From positions 1 to 14,390 of the forward strand of contig JAMWDF010000048.1 of the NCBI GenBank assembly GCA_023818865.1: 14,390 bases of DNA, in the 5' to 3' direction. Below, piece by piece: positions 6,491-14,390 of the stretch. This DNA comes from Candidatus Omnitrophota bacterium (lineage in GTDB: Bacteria > Ratteibacteria > UBA8468 > B48-G9 > DSTR01). The notes beneath the pieces are model-generated. The model had not been told where the DNA came from. It searched no databases and saw only the letters and a list, made by a program, of their open reading frames with translations. A program made the translations under genes and the position numbers. How positions within the stretch are numbered: the first letter of the stretch is position 1; each line of letters opens with the position of its first letter.

Positions 6491-7180
6491 ATGAAAAGGA
6501 AGGGATTCACTTTAATTGAGCTTTTGGTAGTGGTAGCCATTATTGCGATTCTGGCAGCGATGCTTCTTCCGGCTCTGGCTAAAGCCAGAGAAAAAGCCAG
6601 GCAAACTTCGTGTCTGAACAACCTGAAGCAATTTGCCACCATCGTTCAGATGTACGCCATTGACTGGGACGACCTGGTATTGCCCCAGGGGTATTATTAT
6701 GGACCGGGGAATATCCGAAACTGGACTGACATAATTGTGGAAGGTGGTTATATCAAGAAGAAGGCCTGGGAAGTTTCCTACGGCTTGAGAAAACATACAA
6801 TTTTTGTCTGTCCAAGTGAGGTGAGAATTCCCACCGGCAGTGACCGCTGTTACGGTCACTATGGGTATAATATGCGAATCGGTTCGGTAGTTGGGGTACG
6901 CTCAACTGACGGCGCAGTTTTCAAGGGATTAAAGATGGCCAGGGTGAAAAAACCAGATGTTCTTTACCTGATTATGGACAAATACTATACCCCTGGTGTC
7001 AACGATGCCTCCTCTCCCTGGATTTACTACAACTACGAAGTCTCTGGAAACATGGGCGGACCGTCTTTCAGGCACTCAGGCGGAGTAAACATTCTTTTCC
7101 TTGACGGTCACTGCGAGTGGATTAAGAAGGAGAATGTGCCGGTGCCAGTTGCTGGGAAATACCCTTGGTTGTATGAGTAA
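6491..7180 (+). CDS. prepilin-like protein 3 (N-terminal methylation domain, H-X9-DG C-terminal domain)
   Basis: The protein has 229 residues from ATG 6491, with a G-rich ribosome-binding site (GGGGGG) just upstream. The frame is open further upstream, to 6236, but that part overlaps gene 2 and is not protein-like. MKRKG is a minimal leader, so prepilin peptidase should cut after G5, and E10 is the conserved glutamate. The C-terminal domain contains SCLNNLKQ, FVCPSE, CYGHYGYN and RHSGGVNILFLDGHCEW, an exact H-X9-DG motif (H195, D205). It resembles protein 2 along its length (shared YYGPGN/VYGPGN, GHYGYN and GLK-R-KKP landmarks), so the two are tandem duplicates. It lies 55 bases after gene 2 and only 12 bases before the 1169-residue hydrolase-like gene, suggesting that it is co-transcribed with that gene and may serve its secretion or display. 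Confidence 0.9.
   Translation: MKRKGFTLIELLVVVAIIAILAAMLLPALAKAREKARQTSCLNNLKQFATIVQMYAIDWDDLVLPQGYYYGPGNIRNWTDIIVEGGYIKKKAWEVSYGLRKHTIFVCPSEVRIPTGSDRCYGHYGYNMRIGSVVGVRSTDGAVFKGLKMARVKKPDVLYLIMDKYYTPGVNDASSPWIYYNYEVSGNMGGPSFRHSGGVNILFLDGHCEWIKKENVPVPVAGKYPWLYE
6503..6603 (+). repeat. 101-base perfect direct repeat, copy 2 (prepilin helix-coding segment)
   Basis: This is identical to 5758-5858, 745 bases upstream, including all synonymous positions. Outside it the two genes differ in sequence and codon choice. Confidence 0.95.
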
Positions 7181-7192
7181 ACCCAAGGGAAA

Positions 7193-10100
7193 ATGAGTGT
7201 TGCCAGAACCAGGAGAAAAAGTGTGACAATAAAAGGTGTTCGGTTTTTCTTGTCTTTTCCAGCTGTGTTTCTTCTTTTCCTCTCTTCCCCCCTTTTCTCC
7301 CAGCCTATCTTCCAGCAGGAAGCCAACCGCCTCGGGGTGAAAACCAGAAATCTGGAGATGGTGATAGAAGGCGGTGTTATTTCCTCTCTGAAAAGCCGGC
7401 TAACCGGCGAAATTTTCTCCCAAGGTAGTCCCTGGGAACAATTGGGAAAAATAGAAGGAAGAAAGCCACTTCTTCGGCCTAGCCCGGAGTCAATCTGCTT
7501 TTTCCAGCAGACTAGGGCCAATCAGGGTGTTTTGACTTACACCAATTTGATAAATGGTCAACCAGAGGATGTGGCAGAATACCGAATATCAGTGGACCCG
7601 GAGAGTGAGGAAATCCTGGTTAAGACTGTCATCAGAGTAAAGGAAATACCCAGCCGGCCAGACAGCGTAGTTCTTGCCGTGACCAACCTGAAGCCAGAGG
7701 CAGTGATTCTTGGTTCTGGAGCCAGATATACCCGGCAAGATCCTCCAGTGGTCAATTACAGTGTGCGCTGGGCAAATAATCTCTATGCCGCTCCAGTGGC
7801 GCTCCTGGAAGGACAGAAAGGTTTTATCTTCATCTGGTCTGACGATTTCTTTGCCGGCAACAATGTAACCCTTCACCATGAACCGGAAAAAGACGCCTTG
7901 AGGCTGACGACTGAAAGGGACCCCCGGGAGAAAAATTCTCAGGAAACCGGTTCGGTAGTCTGGCGGTTCGGTCTCTTCCCTGACTGGCTGGCCGCAGCGA
8001 GACACTATCGGAAAGCCTTTGAAAAGCAAACTGGTGCCAAGCCGTTGTGGGAAAACGATTGTCCCTGGGTAAGGAAAATTCATGCGGTCCATACCGGCGC
8101 TCCTGGCCAAGCCCACGGTTCGCCCTCGCCAGAAGAGGCAGACCGGTATTATAGGGAACTGGCGGAAAAGTTTGACCCAGCCAAACTCCTTCTTTTCTAC
8201 TGGAACGGCAATGGCATTGTTGCCTTTGGAGACCATCGGTACATGACTAAATTAGGCTGGCCGAAAGAACCGGTAGTTTCCGCCATTAAGAAATATGGCT
8301 TTCGCTGGTTGGCTTATTACCCCTGGGTACTGGTTAACGCGCCGGCTGGTTTAAAGAAACGTTACCAGGAAATAAAGGATAAAAACTATGGGCTGCCTGA
8401 AGGGTATGTCTTCACTCCAGACTATGATGGATTACCGGAGAAATTCTATGAGCATTTTCAGCCAGTAGCCACCGGGTATTACCAGCCAAAAGACAAAACC
8501 ATGGAAGAGATGGAAGGCCTATGGGTACTTCATCCTGGCAGTCAGGCGGTAAGAAAGTATCTCCTGCGGAATTACGGCAATTACTGCGCCTTTCACCGAG
8601 CAGATGGATCCTATTTTGACATTCTCGGGGCTGACCACGGCTATATGTTTTCTGAAGAGAAAAAGGTGATGGATGGTTTCCTTTACCGAGACGGGGAGGC
8701 CGTTGCCCTGAAAGAGTTGAGAAAGGCTCATCCCCAGTTAGCCATTATGAGCGAATGTCAGAGCCAGTGGACTGTGCCTTATACCTTCTATACCTGGGAA
8801 GGGTCCAGCCACTTCACTCTCCCCCGGGCTTATCCTACGATTAAGAGCAAACTCAACCATCCGTTGCGCACCGCTTTGTGGGGTAGCTACACCTGGACCA
8901 GAGAGGCTGGTATTGAGCCGGATGAATCGGCTTTAGTCGGTGGACTGCCAGTATTGAACCTGAAAGATGACTGGTCAATAGCCAGAATCAGGCTTTTCAC
9001 AGAAGAAGAATTATTTAATGATTTACCTCGGGAATGGGAGAAAGAGGCCCTGGCATATTATCGCGGGAAAAACGGTAAATGGTTTCAATACCGCAAGCTG
9101 GCTTACGGGGATGGATATGTGGAGCTGACTGGAAAAACTTTTAAGCCAAGATTAGTGAGGCTTTTCGGCGTGACCAGCAGCCCCCTGTCTGAACCTAGTT
9201 ATATTCAGGACTGGCCAGCCAGTCAGGACGGACAGGTGATCGGACTTAATCCTGAAGCAGTTTATCCTCTTGTTCCTGGGAAAAGCAGCCAGGTTGGTCC
9301 TTTTAACATTATCCGGATCAGTGAGGCAGTAGCCATTACTGAATTTCATCATACTCCTGGCTGGAGTGTGGTTACCCTGAAGACGCTTGATGGCAAAGAA
9401 AAAGAGGCTTCCTTGTCCCTGTTATTTCACCAGGAGTGTCTCCAAATACTTGATCGCACTGGTCAGATTTCTAGCAAGGTGGCTCCTGGCCAAAGCGTAA
9501 ATATTAAAACCATAGTTCCTGGAGGAATAGTTTTGTTATGGAAGGAACAAAAGCCAACCGATGGTAGAATCCGGAGCGACTTTATCGCCGCTAAAGGACA
9601 GACCTTGGCTAATGGTATTCCTGACCAGGTTTGGTGCTATAACAAGGCGGTCTTAAGAAAAAAATACACTCTGGCTGGAAAAGAATTTCCTTGCGTTTCG
9701 CTGGGAACCGGTCGGTACCGCGGATTTTTTGAACAATGGATTTCCCTTGAGGCTACCGGGAAACCTGTTTTGAAGTTTGACCTAGGCTATGAACCTGGCA
9801 CTTCCGGAAGCCGACATCTCCCTCCGCTGGTTGCCGGGGTCCAACTTAACGGAAAATTTATCTGGGAGGGAGAGGTGACCCAGACCAAAGAATGGCAACC
9901 AGTGGAAATTTCTCTGGTTCAGTTTGCTGGGAAGACAGTTCTTTTAACTTTTTCTGCCTGGCCGAAGGAAGGGAGGAATGTTTCTCCTGGTCCTAATTCC
10001 GTTCCAATTTACTTCGGCCGGGTGAGGATAGATTTTAACCCTGATTCCTTAGAACCGCTAAAAAGTCAGTTACCTTGCCCTGGTGAAATCTTACTCCAGG

Positions 10101-10702
10101 ATGATTTTCAGGTAGACCCGGCGAAAAATAGCTGGCAGGTTTTTTCTTCTCCTGAGCAAACCGGAACCATCAAAACGCAAAAGGGAAAACTGACTTTTGA
10201 AGGCAAGCATTACAAGTATCAGTACTTGGCTAGGTCCCTGGGGAAAAGTGGGGAAAACATCTCTGTCCAGGCAAGGTTTCAGGTCACCCCAACCGGTACT
10301 GACCCAGCGTGGCATCCTGGATTAAAACTTTACTGGTCCAAAGGGCATTATGTCAGTTTCAGCGGTGGAAATGAGCAATTGGTCATCCGAGGGATTGGCC
10401 AGAAGGTTATTAAATTGGCTCCAAGGAAGATGATGGTCACTGATGACAATCTGTATGACTTCTGGCTGAGAATAACCCTGGAACCAGGAAAAATCAAGTA
10501 TTTATCATCTCTTGATGGCCGACAATGGTCGTTAGAATCTGAGGTAAACCGGCCAGCCGGCTGCCAGGGAGTGCCTACTTGGCTAATTATCGGTCGGGGA
10601 GTAGAAGGAAACAATGAGGTTTTTCAAAACGACGAACGGTGGGATTCTGCCGCTTATCCTTCTTACGTCAGTGAACTTCTTGTGACTCAACAAAAGGAAT
10701 GA
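7193..10702 (+). CDS. large secreted putative glycoside hydrolase (mutarotase-like N-domain, TIM-barrel core, C-terminal beta modules)
   Basis: The 1169-residue protein has a signal peptide (core about residues 15-35, ending LFSQ). GTG 7223, with AGGAG eight bases upstream, would give a cleaner signal peptide (MTIKGVRFFL...) than ATG 7193, so the start is uncertain. Residues about 45-265 look like the beta-sandwich that precedes the barrel in alpha-galactosidase-like families. Residues about 285-600 look like a TIM barrel, with KLLLFYWNGNG, RWLAYYPWVL, ADGSYFDILGADHGY and HPQLAIMSECQSQW at strand ends. D476 and E521 are candidate nucleophile and acid/base. Residues about 640-780 may be a barrel-associated beta domain, about 845-950 a carbohydrate-binding-like sandwich, and about 965-1165 a concanavalin-like jelly-roll. 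It resembles DUF6259-type proteins, but I cannot fix a GH family. It lies 12 bases after prepilin-like gene 3. Probable role: extracellular or periplasmic polysaccharide breakdown. Confidence 0.72.
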   Translation: MSVARTRRKSVTIKGVRFFLSFPAVFLLFLSSPLFSQPIFQQEANRLGVKTRNLEMVIEGGVISSLKSRLTGEIFSQGSPWEQLGKIEGRKPLLRPSPESICFFQQTRANQGVLTYTNLINGQPEDVAEYRISVDPESEEILVKTVIRVKEIPSRPDSVVLAVTNLKPEAVILGSGARYTRQDPPVVNYSVRWANNLYAAPVALLEGQKGFIFIWSDDFFAGNNVTLHHEPEKDALRLTTERDPREKNSQETGSVVWRFGLFPDWLAAARHYRKAFEKQTGAKPLWENDCPWVRKIHAVHTGAPGQAHGSPSPEEADRYYRELAEKFDPAKLLLFYWNGNGIVAFGDHRYMTKLGWPKEPVVSAIKKYGFRWLAYYPWVLVNAPAGLKKRYQEIKDKNYGLPEGYVFTPDYDGLPEKFYEHFQPVATGYYQPKDKTMEEMEGLWVLHPGSQAVRKYLLRNYGNYCAFHRADGSYFDILGADHGYMFSEEKKVMDGFLYRDGEAVALKELRKAHPQLAIMSECQSQWTVPYTFYTWEGSSHFTLPRAYPTIKSKLNHPLRTALWGSYTWTREAGIEPDESALVGGLPVLNLKDDWSIARIRLFTEEELFNDLPREWEKEALAYYRGKNGKWFQYRKLAYGDGYVELTGKTFKPRLVRLFGVTSSPLSEPSYIQDWPASQDGQVIGLNPEAVYPLVPGKSSQVGPFNIIRISEAVAITEFHHTPGWSVVTLKTLDGKEKEASLSLLFHQECLQILDRTGQISSKVAPGQSVNIKTIVPGGIVLLWKEQKPTDGRIRSDFIAAKGQTLANGIPDQVWCYNKAVLRKKYTLAGKEFPCVSLGTGRYRGFFEQWISLEATGKPVLKFDLGYEPGTSGSRHLPPLVAGVQLNGKFIWEGEVTQTKEWQPVEISLVQFAGKTVLLTFSAWPKEGRNVSPGPNSVPIYFGRVRIDFNPDSLEPLKSQLPCPGEILLQDDFQVDPAKNSWQVFSSPEQTGTIKTQKGKLTFEGKHYKYQYLARSLGKSGENISVQARFQVTPTGTDPAWHPGLKLYWSKGHYVSFSGGNEQLVIRGIGQKVIKLAPRKMMVTDDNLYDFWLRITLEPGKIKYLSSLDGRQWSLESEVNRPAGCQGVPTWLIIGRGVEGNNEVFQNDERWDSAAYPSYVSELLVTQQKE
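7211..7215 (+). promoter_or_regulatory. candidate ribosome-binding site for an internal GTG start at 7223
   Basis: AGGAG lies eight bases before GTG 7223, in frame with the 7193 gene. The upstream ATG 7193 has only AAGGG three bases away, which is too close for efficient initiation. If GTG is used, the protein has 1159 residues. Confidence 0.45.
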
Positions 10703-10707
10703 GAAAC

Positions 10708-10718
10708 AGGAGGGAGGT
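10708..10718 (+). promoter_or_regulatory. strong ribosome-binding site of the last gene
   Basis: AGGAGGGAGGT holds two overlapping Shine-Dalgarno cores directly before ATG 10720, within the 17-base gap between the two giant genes. It supports both the start chosen and co-transcription. Confidence 0.75.
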
Positions 10719-10719
10719 A

Positions 10720-13700
10720 ATGGGAAAACACTGTTTGATGGTGGGAATTCTGGTGATAGGGGCAAGTTTTGGTTTCACCGCAAACGACCCGTTTCTTGTT
10801 ATTCCTTCCTGCCGGAAAACGCCAGTAATTGATGGAAAATTAACGGAGGGAGAATGGCAGTTTGCTACCGCCCTAACCCTGGTGGAGACAGTGGGTAGCC
10901 GAAATGTTAGGCTGGAACAACCAGTTTTTTATGTCTGCCGGGATAAGGAAAATATCTACATCGCGATGGATTCCCTCGCTTCCAATACCAACACCATCGT
11001 GGCTTCCTGTGTTATGCGGGACCATCTATCTATCATCGGTGATGACTGTCTGGAGATTATGCTGGCTCCTGGCTCCGGAAAGGATATAGAACAATTTGAC
11101 TTTCCGGTGTTTTATTTTGCCATAAATGCTCTGGGCACTCTCTGGGACTGTAAGTTCATTCCTAATTCCGCCGAAACGCATAATTCCTGGGAAAGTGGGG
11201 CGGAGATTGCTAACAGCGTAGATGGTACCCGTTGGATCTGCGAGGTAAGGATTCCTTTTTCTTCTATGGTCAAGACAGCCCCAGAAGACGGAACCAGGTG
11301 GAGAATGAATTTGTGCCGGACCTACTCTGGTTATCACTGGGCGGCTTTAAACGGATCTGGCGGACTAAACGATGCTCGAGTGGGCTGCGACATTCTCTTT
11401 GATAGCCAGGCGCCAGCCCTCCGGATTGTCAATCCCCATCCGCTGCTGGATAGCCGGTTACAGTTGAAACTGGAAATTGCTAACTTAACGACGAGCCCAC
11501 AGGAGGTTTCCCTCTCTTTGCAGGCCAGAGGACAGCAGACCAAAGGCGCCGAGTCGATAGCGGTGGGCAAGGAAACTCAGATGGTTAAGGCAAAACCAGG
11601 AGAAGTGACCGAAGTTATTTTGGGGAAAAATCAGCCGCTTTTGCCTTTCAACCTGGTCACTTTGGAGGCTAATTATCAGGGAAAACCGCTTTTTTTTCTG
11701 GAACGACGGGTTAACCTGCCTGTGGATCGGTTTATCCTAAGTCCAGCCAGGGAAGTGCCGTTAGTCTATGTTTTCCCGAGGTTTCTGCCATCCTTAGAAC
11801 GGCTGGCGGTGATTGTGGATTACACTGCCTGGGCAAAGAAGAGCGGATTTTTGGATGATGGTATTACCGCTCACATAAAGGTTTGGGAGAAGGGGAAAGA
11901 AGCAGAAAGACCAAGAATGGAGGGGCAACTCACTGAATTTGTTGATTGCCGAGGAGTCTGGCGGCAGTCAACCAAAAACTTGCCTGAGGGAGAGTATTCA
12001 GTACTGGTTACAGTAAGTACCAAAGGCGGCCAGACGATTGCCAGGCATGATGATTGGTTTGAGAAAAAGATTTTTGAGTGGATGGTTAATCACCGGGGAG
12101 TGGGAGAACAAGTACCGGCTCCTTTTGTTCCGTTGAAAGTGTCTAACCGGGTTGTAGAGTCCTGGGGCAGAAGTTATCAGTTCGGAGTCAACGGGCTGCC
12201 GGAAACCTTTGTCACTCAAGGGAAAAACTACCTGAAGGCTCCGGTAGTATTGGTCGGGGAAACAACCCAAGGCCAGATTAGCTGGAAGACTACCACTCCT
12301 TTTTCTTTTGTCAGCCGCAACCCAGCCAAGGTGACTGGATGCTCCCAGCTTACAGGCGGCAATCTGAAAGTAGAGATAGAAAGCACTACTGAATACGATG
12401 GCTTTGTTCTTTTCCGAGTGAAATATGGACCGGAAAAAGGGTCAGTAACTTTGAAAAGGCTGCGGGCGAAAATTCCGCTAGAGGCCAGGTACACTAAATT
12501 CTATTCCGCGGCAGGGGATACCCAGGGAGTCTGTATCCAGGGAGCCATTCTGCCAGAAAAACAGGGGAAGATATACGATAGTTCCAGGGATACCCGAGCG
12601 GTATGCTGTTCGCCAACCTTTGCTACTCTTTTCTGGGTGGCTGATTATGAGGTTTCTTTCTGTTATGCAGCCGATAGTGATAAGGGTTGGTTAATTCGGG
12701 ACGATGCGCCGGCTGTAGAGGCCTACCGAGAGGATGACCAAATAGTTTTGTATCTCAATTTAGTAGACAAAGAATACACCTTGAAGGAACCGAGGGAACT
12801 GGAGTTTGCTTTTCAGGCTGGCCCGACCAAACCGATGATTGACGGCTACCGGGGCATCCAGGACGGCGGCAATCCAGAAGATGCTCCGCTGACCATAATC
12901 CAGGTAGGCGGCAGTGGTAATTGCGGGGGTGGCGGAACCCATATCCTCCATCCCGGAGATACTCCGGAATTGAGAGAGCAATGTCGGCAAAGGCTGGAGA
13001 AGGTTATCTCCGGCGGAAACAAAGCGGTGGTAGGTTACCACTACTGGGGGACTGCGCCCAAGGGCCGGCCGGAAACGAGAGTTTTCCGGGGAGAATGGGG
13101 TATTGACCGTTACACCTGGGAGGCTAATAAATCTGTTCGGGAGTGGGAATGGCAGAACAAATTTTATGGAGAAAACAAGGATCTGTACATTATTTCTTAC
13201 ATCAAATGTGTACCCAGTTATGTGGATTTTATCACCTACGCCTATGAGGAGATGTTGAAGCATACTCCGCTTTCCGGATTTTATGATGACACCGGCTATC
13301 CTAAACCAGTCTTTGATGAAGAACTGGGCCTTGGTTTTGTCCGGGAAGACGGTCGGAAGGTTTTCTCTTCAGGCTTATGGGTCTACCGGGAAAGGTGGAA
13401 GAGAGCCGCCTATGTCAATTTTCTTCACAACCGGCCTAATTTCTTAAGGGACAGCCAGCACTGTCACGCTCATTTTATGCCTGCGTATCACTTTATCGGT
13501 CTGTGGGCTCCTTGTGAACATGGATACTACAACCCTTTCAAGGATAGAGACAATCTTGGCTTTTACGGTTCGGTTGACCGGTTTGTTGCCTATAACCCAG
13601 GCCGGCAGTTTGGCCAACCAGGTATGATCGGGATGTCCTCTCCTCAATGGGAAGCTTCCCTTTTGGCCAGAGATACCAGGAATATGATGATGCTGGTTCT

Positions 13701-14390
13701 CTTGAACGATCAGGATGTTGGGTCGTTTGGCCGCCGGGATAAACGGGTAGTTTGTCGGCTCCGAGCCGCCAGAAACATTCTCAAACCATGGGAGAAAGAA
13801 ACCAGTTTCACTGGCTACTGGGAATCAGAGAAAAAAATCAAATGTAGCCGGAAAGAGGTGCTGGTCAGCTACTATCAGAAACCAGATGGTATCCTGTTTG
13901 TCCTGGGCAACACCGACCACCAGTCTCATCAGGTAACCATTGAGCCTGACTGGAAGGCGTTGGGATTCGTTCCAGGCTCGTTAAGTTGTTTCAACCCGGA
14001 AACAGGAAAAGAGATAAATTTAAATGCTGGCTCCACCAAGACTGGCTTTTCTGTTACCGTGCCAGCCAGGGATGTCCGGCTAATTCTTGCTGGGAAAACA
14101 GGGGCCTACAAACCGAAAAAGGCTGAATTATCTTCCCTGTCTCTCTTACCCAAACAGGTAATTGCTGAATTCTCCGATAGCCTCACCGGGCCAGTACTTT
14201 CTCCTGCCTGGGAGAAAGATTTGCATGAAGGTAACGCCAGCATTTCGTTCATTGACGGCCGATTGTGTATCCAGGGCGCCCATTATGGATACGCTCATAT
14301 TCGGAGGGAATTGAACCTGGATAATGTTTCTGTTCAATGTCTGATTATGCGCTCACTCAGCGGCGGCCAAGATACTTCAGGGGGGAGTCT
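10720..14390 (+). CDS. giant secreted multidomain protein, CBM9-like plus DUF6067/GH123-like, runs off the window
   Basis: An uninterrupted frame from ATG 10720 to the window end gives 1223 codons with no stop. A signal peptide (MGKHCLMVGILVIGASFGFTA) is followed at about residues 30-230 by a carbohydrate-binding family 9-like domain: TPVIDGKLTEGEW, ENIYIAMDS, DDCLEIML and WICEVRIPFSSM are its usual landmarks. Beta-rich domains occupy about 230-700, ending in LEFAFQAGPTKP (about 696-705), a hallmark I associate with DUF6067/GH123-type proteins. A putative TIM barrel at about 725-1040 includes a glycine-rich loop (VGGSGNCGGGGTHILHPG), HYWGTAPKG and SGFYDDTGY with D856-D857, which may be active-site acids. 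A beta domain (VSYYQKPDGILFVLGN) follows, then from about 1148 the start of a jelly-roll resembling the C-terminus of the preceding protein. It is probably an exported glycan-active enzyme. The substrate is unknown and the C-terminus is missing. Confidence 0.75.
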   Translation, partial: MGKHCLMVGILVIGASFGFTANDPFLVIPSCRKTPVIDGKLTEGEWQFATALTLVETVGSRNVRLEQPVFYVCRDKENIYIAMDSLASNTNTIVASCVMRDHLSIIGDDCLEIMLAPGSGKDIEQFDFPVFYFAINALGTLWDCKFIPNSAETHNSWESGAEIANSVDGTRWICEVRIPFSSMVKTAPEDGTRWRMNLCRTYSGYHWAALNGSGGLNDARVGCDILFDSQAPALRIVNPHPLLDSRLQLKLEIANLTTSPQEVSLSLQARGQQTKGAESIAVGKETQMVKAKPGEVTEVILGKNQPLLPFNLVTLEANYQGKPLFFLERRVNLPVDRFILSPAREVPLVYVFPRFLPSLERLAVIVDYTAWAKKSGFLDDGITAHIKVWEKGKEAERPRMEGQLTEFVDCRGVWRQSTKNLPEGEYSVLVTVSTKGGQTIARHDDWFEKKIFEWMVNHRGVGEQVPAPFVPLKVSNRVVESWGRSYQFGVNGLPETFVTQGKNYLKAPVVLVGETTQGQISWKTTTPFSFVSRNPAKVTGCSQLTGGNLKVEIESTTEYDGFVLFRVKYGPEKGSVTLKRLRAKIPLEARYTKFYSAAGDTQGVCIQGAILPEKQGKIYDSSRDTRAVCCSPTFATLFWVADYEVSFCYAADSDKGWLIRDDAPAVEAYREDDQIVLYLNLVDKEYTLKEPRELEFAFQAGPTKPMIDGYRGIQDGGNPEDAPLTIIQVGGSGNCGGGGTHILHPGDTPELREQCRQRLEKVISGGNKAVVGYHYWGTAPKGRPETRVFRGEWGIDRYTWEANKSVREWEWQNKFYGENKDLYIISYIKCVPSYVDFITYAYEEMLKHTPLSGFYDDTGYPKPVFDEELGLGFVREDGRKVFSSGLWVYRERWKRAAYVNFLHNRPNFLRDSQHCHAHFMPAYHFIGLWAPCEHGYYNPFKDRDNLGFYGSVDRFVAYNPGRQFGQPGMIGMSSPQWEASLLARDTRNMMMLVLLNDQDVGSFGRRDKRVVCRLRAARNILKPWEKETSFTGYWESEKKIKCSRKEVLVSYYQKPDGILFVLGNTDHQSHQVTIEPDWKALGFVPGSLSCFNPETGKEINLNAGSTKTGFSVTVPARDVRLILAGKTGAYKPKKAELSSLSLLPKQVIAEFSDSLTGPVLSPAWEKDLHEGNASISFIDGRLCIQGAHYGYAHIRRELNLDNVSVQCLIMRSLSGGQDTSGGS

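Noticed and set aside
7589..8236. Minus-strand 215-codon open frame
   Set aside because: It lies entirely antisense to the large hydrolase gene, whose frame carries a signal peptide and domain-like sequence. No motif or ribosome-binding site supports the minus-strand frame.
12760..13263. Minus-strand 167-codon open frame
   Set aside because: It is antisense to the giant gene starting at 10720, which is continuously open across it. The translation is low in recognisable features.
1..14390. CRISPR array, transposase or riboswitch
   Set aside because: No short regularly spaced repeats, no transposase-like protein with terminal inverted repeats, and no leader long enough or structured enough for a riboswitch were seen.

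Overview
The window looks like chromosomal DNA of a bacterium from the Planctomycetota-Verrucomicrobiota-Lentisphaerota assemblage, or a candidate phylum with similar biology. I infer this from three closely spaced prepilin-like proteins of the 'FTLIELLVV ... H-X9-DG' type, a family known to be greatly expanded in those lineages, next to very large secreted carbohydrate-active-looking proteins. Base composition looks moderate by eye, the tRNA lacks an encoded CCA, and several genes have recognisable sigma70-type promoters. I cannot name a genus.

Layout. Positions 1-223 (minus) hold the N-terminus of a PHP-domain protein. Positions 279-389 (plus) hold a strong promoter and a tRNA-Glu(CTC). Positions 352-2262 (minus) encode an ABC exporter whose reading frame ends inside the antisense of that tRNA. 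Positions 2325-3421 (plus) hold a well-formed promoter and start followed by a badly frameshifted relic of a secreted protein. Positions 3435-4148 hold prepilin-like gene 1, broken by one frameshift. Positions 4183-5679 encode a secreted metallophosphoesterase with a C-terminal jelly-roll. Positions 5725-6435 and 6491-7180 encode intact prepilin-like genes 2 and 3, which share a perfect 101-base stretch. Positions 7193-10702 encode a 1169-residue secreted putative glycoside hydrolase. From 10720 to beyond the window end runs another giant secreted protein (at least 1223 codons) with a carbohydrate-binding-like N-terminus and similarity to DUF6067/GH123-type proteins.

From 3435 onward everything is on the plus strand with small gaps (34, 45, 55, 12 and 17 bases). 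It reads as a locus for handling extracellular polysaccharide: a secreted phosphoesterase, two very large multidomain hydrolase-like proteins, and prepilin-like proteins placed before them. A natural but untested idea is that the prepilin-like proteins serve a type II secretion or pseudopilus-like machine that exports, anchors or displays the neighbouring enzymes. The two giant proteins appear to share a related C-terminal module, and internal promoters precede prepilin genes 1 and 2.

Family assignments were made by reading motifs, without database searches. The hydrolase substrates are unknown.
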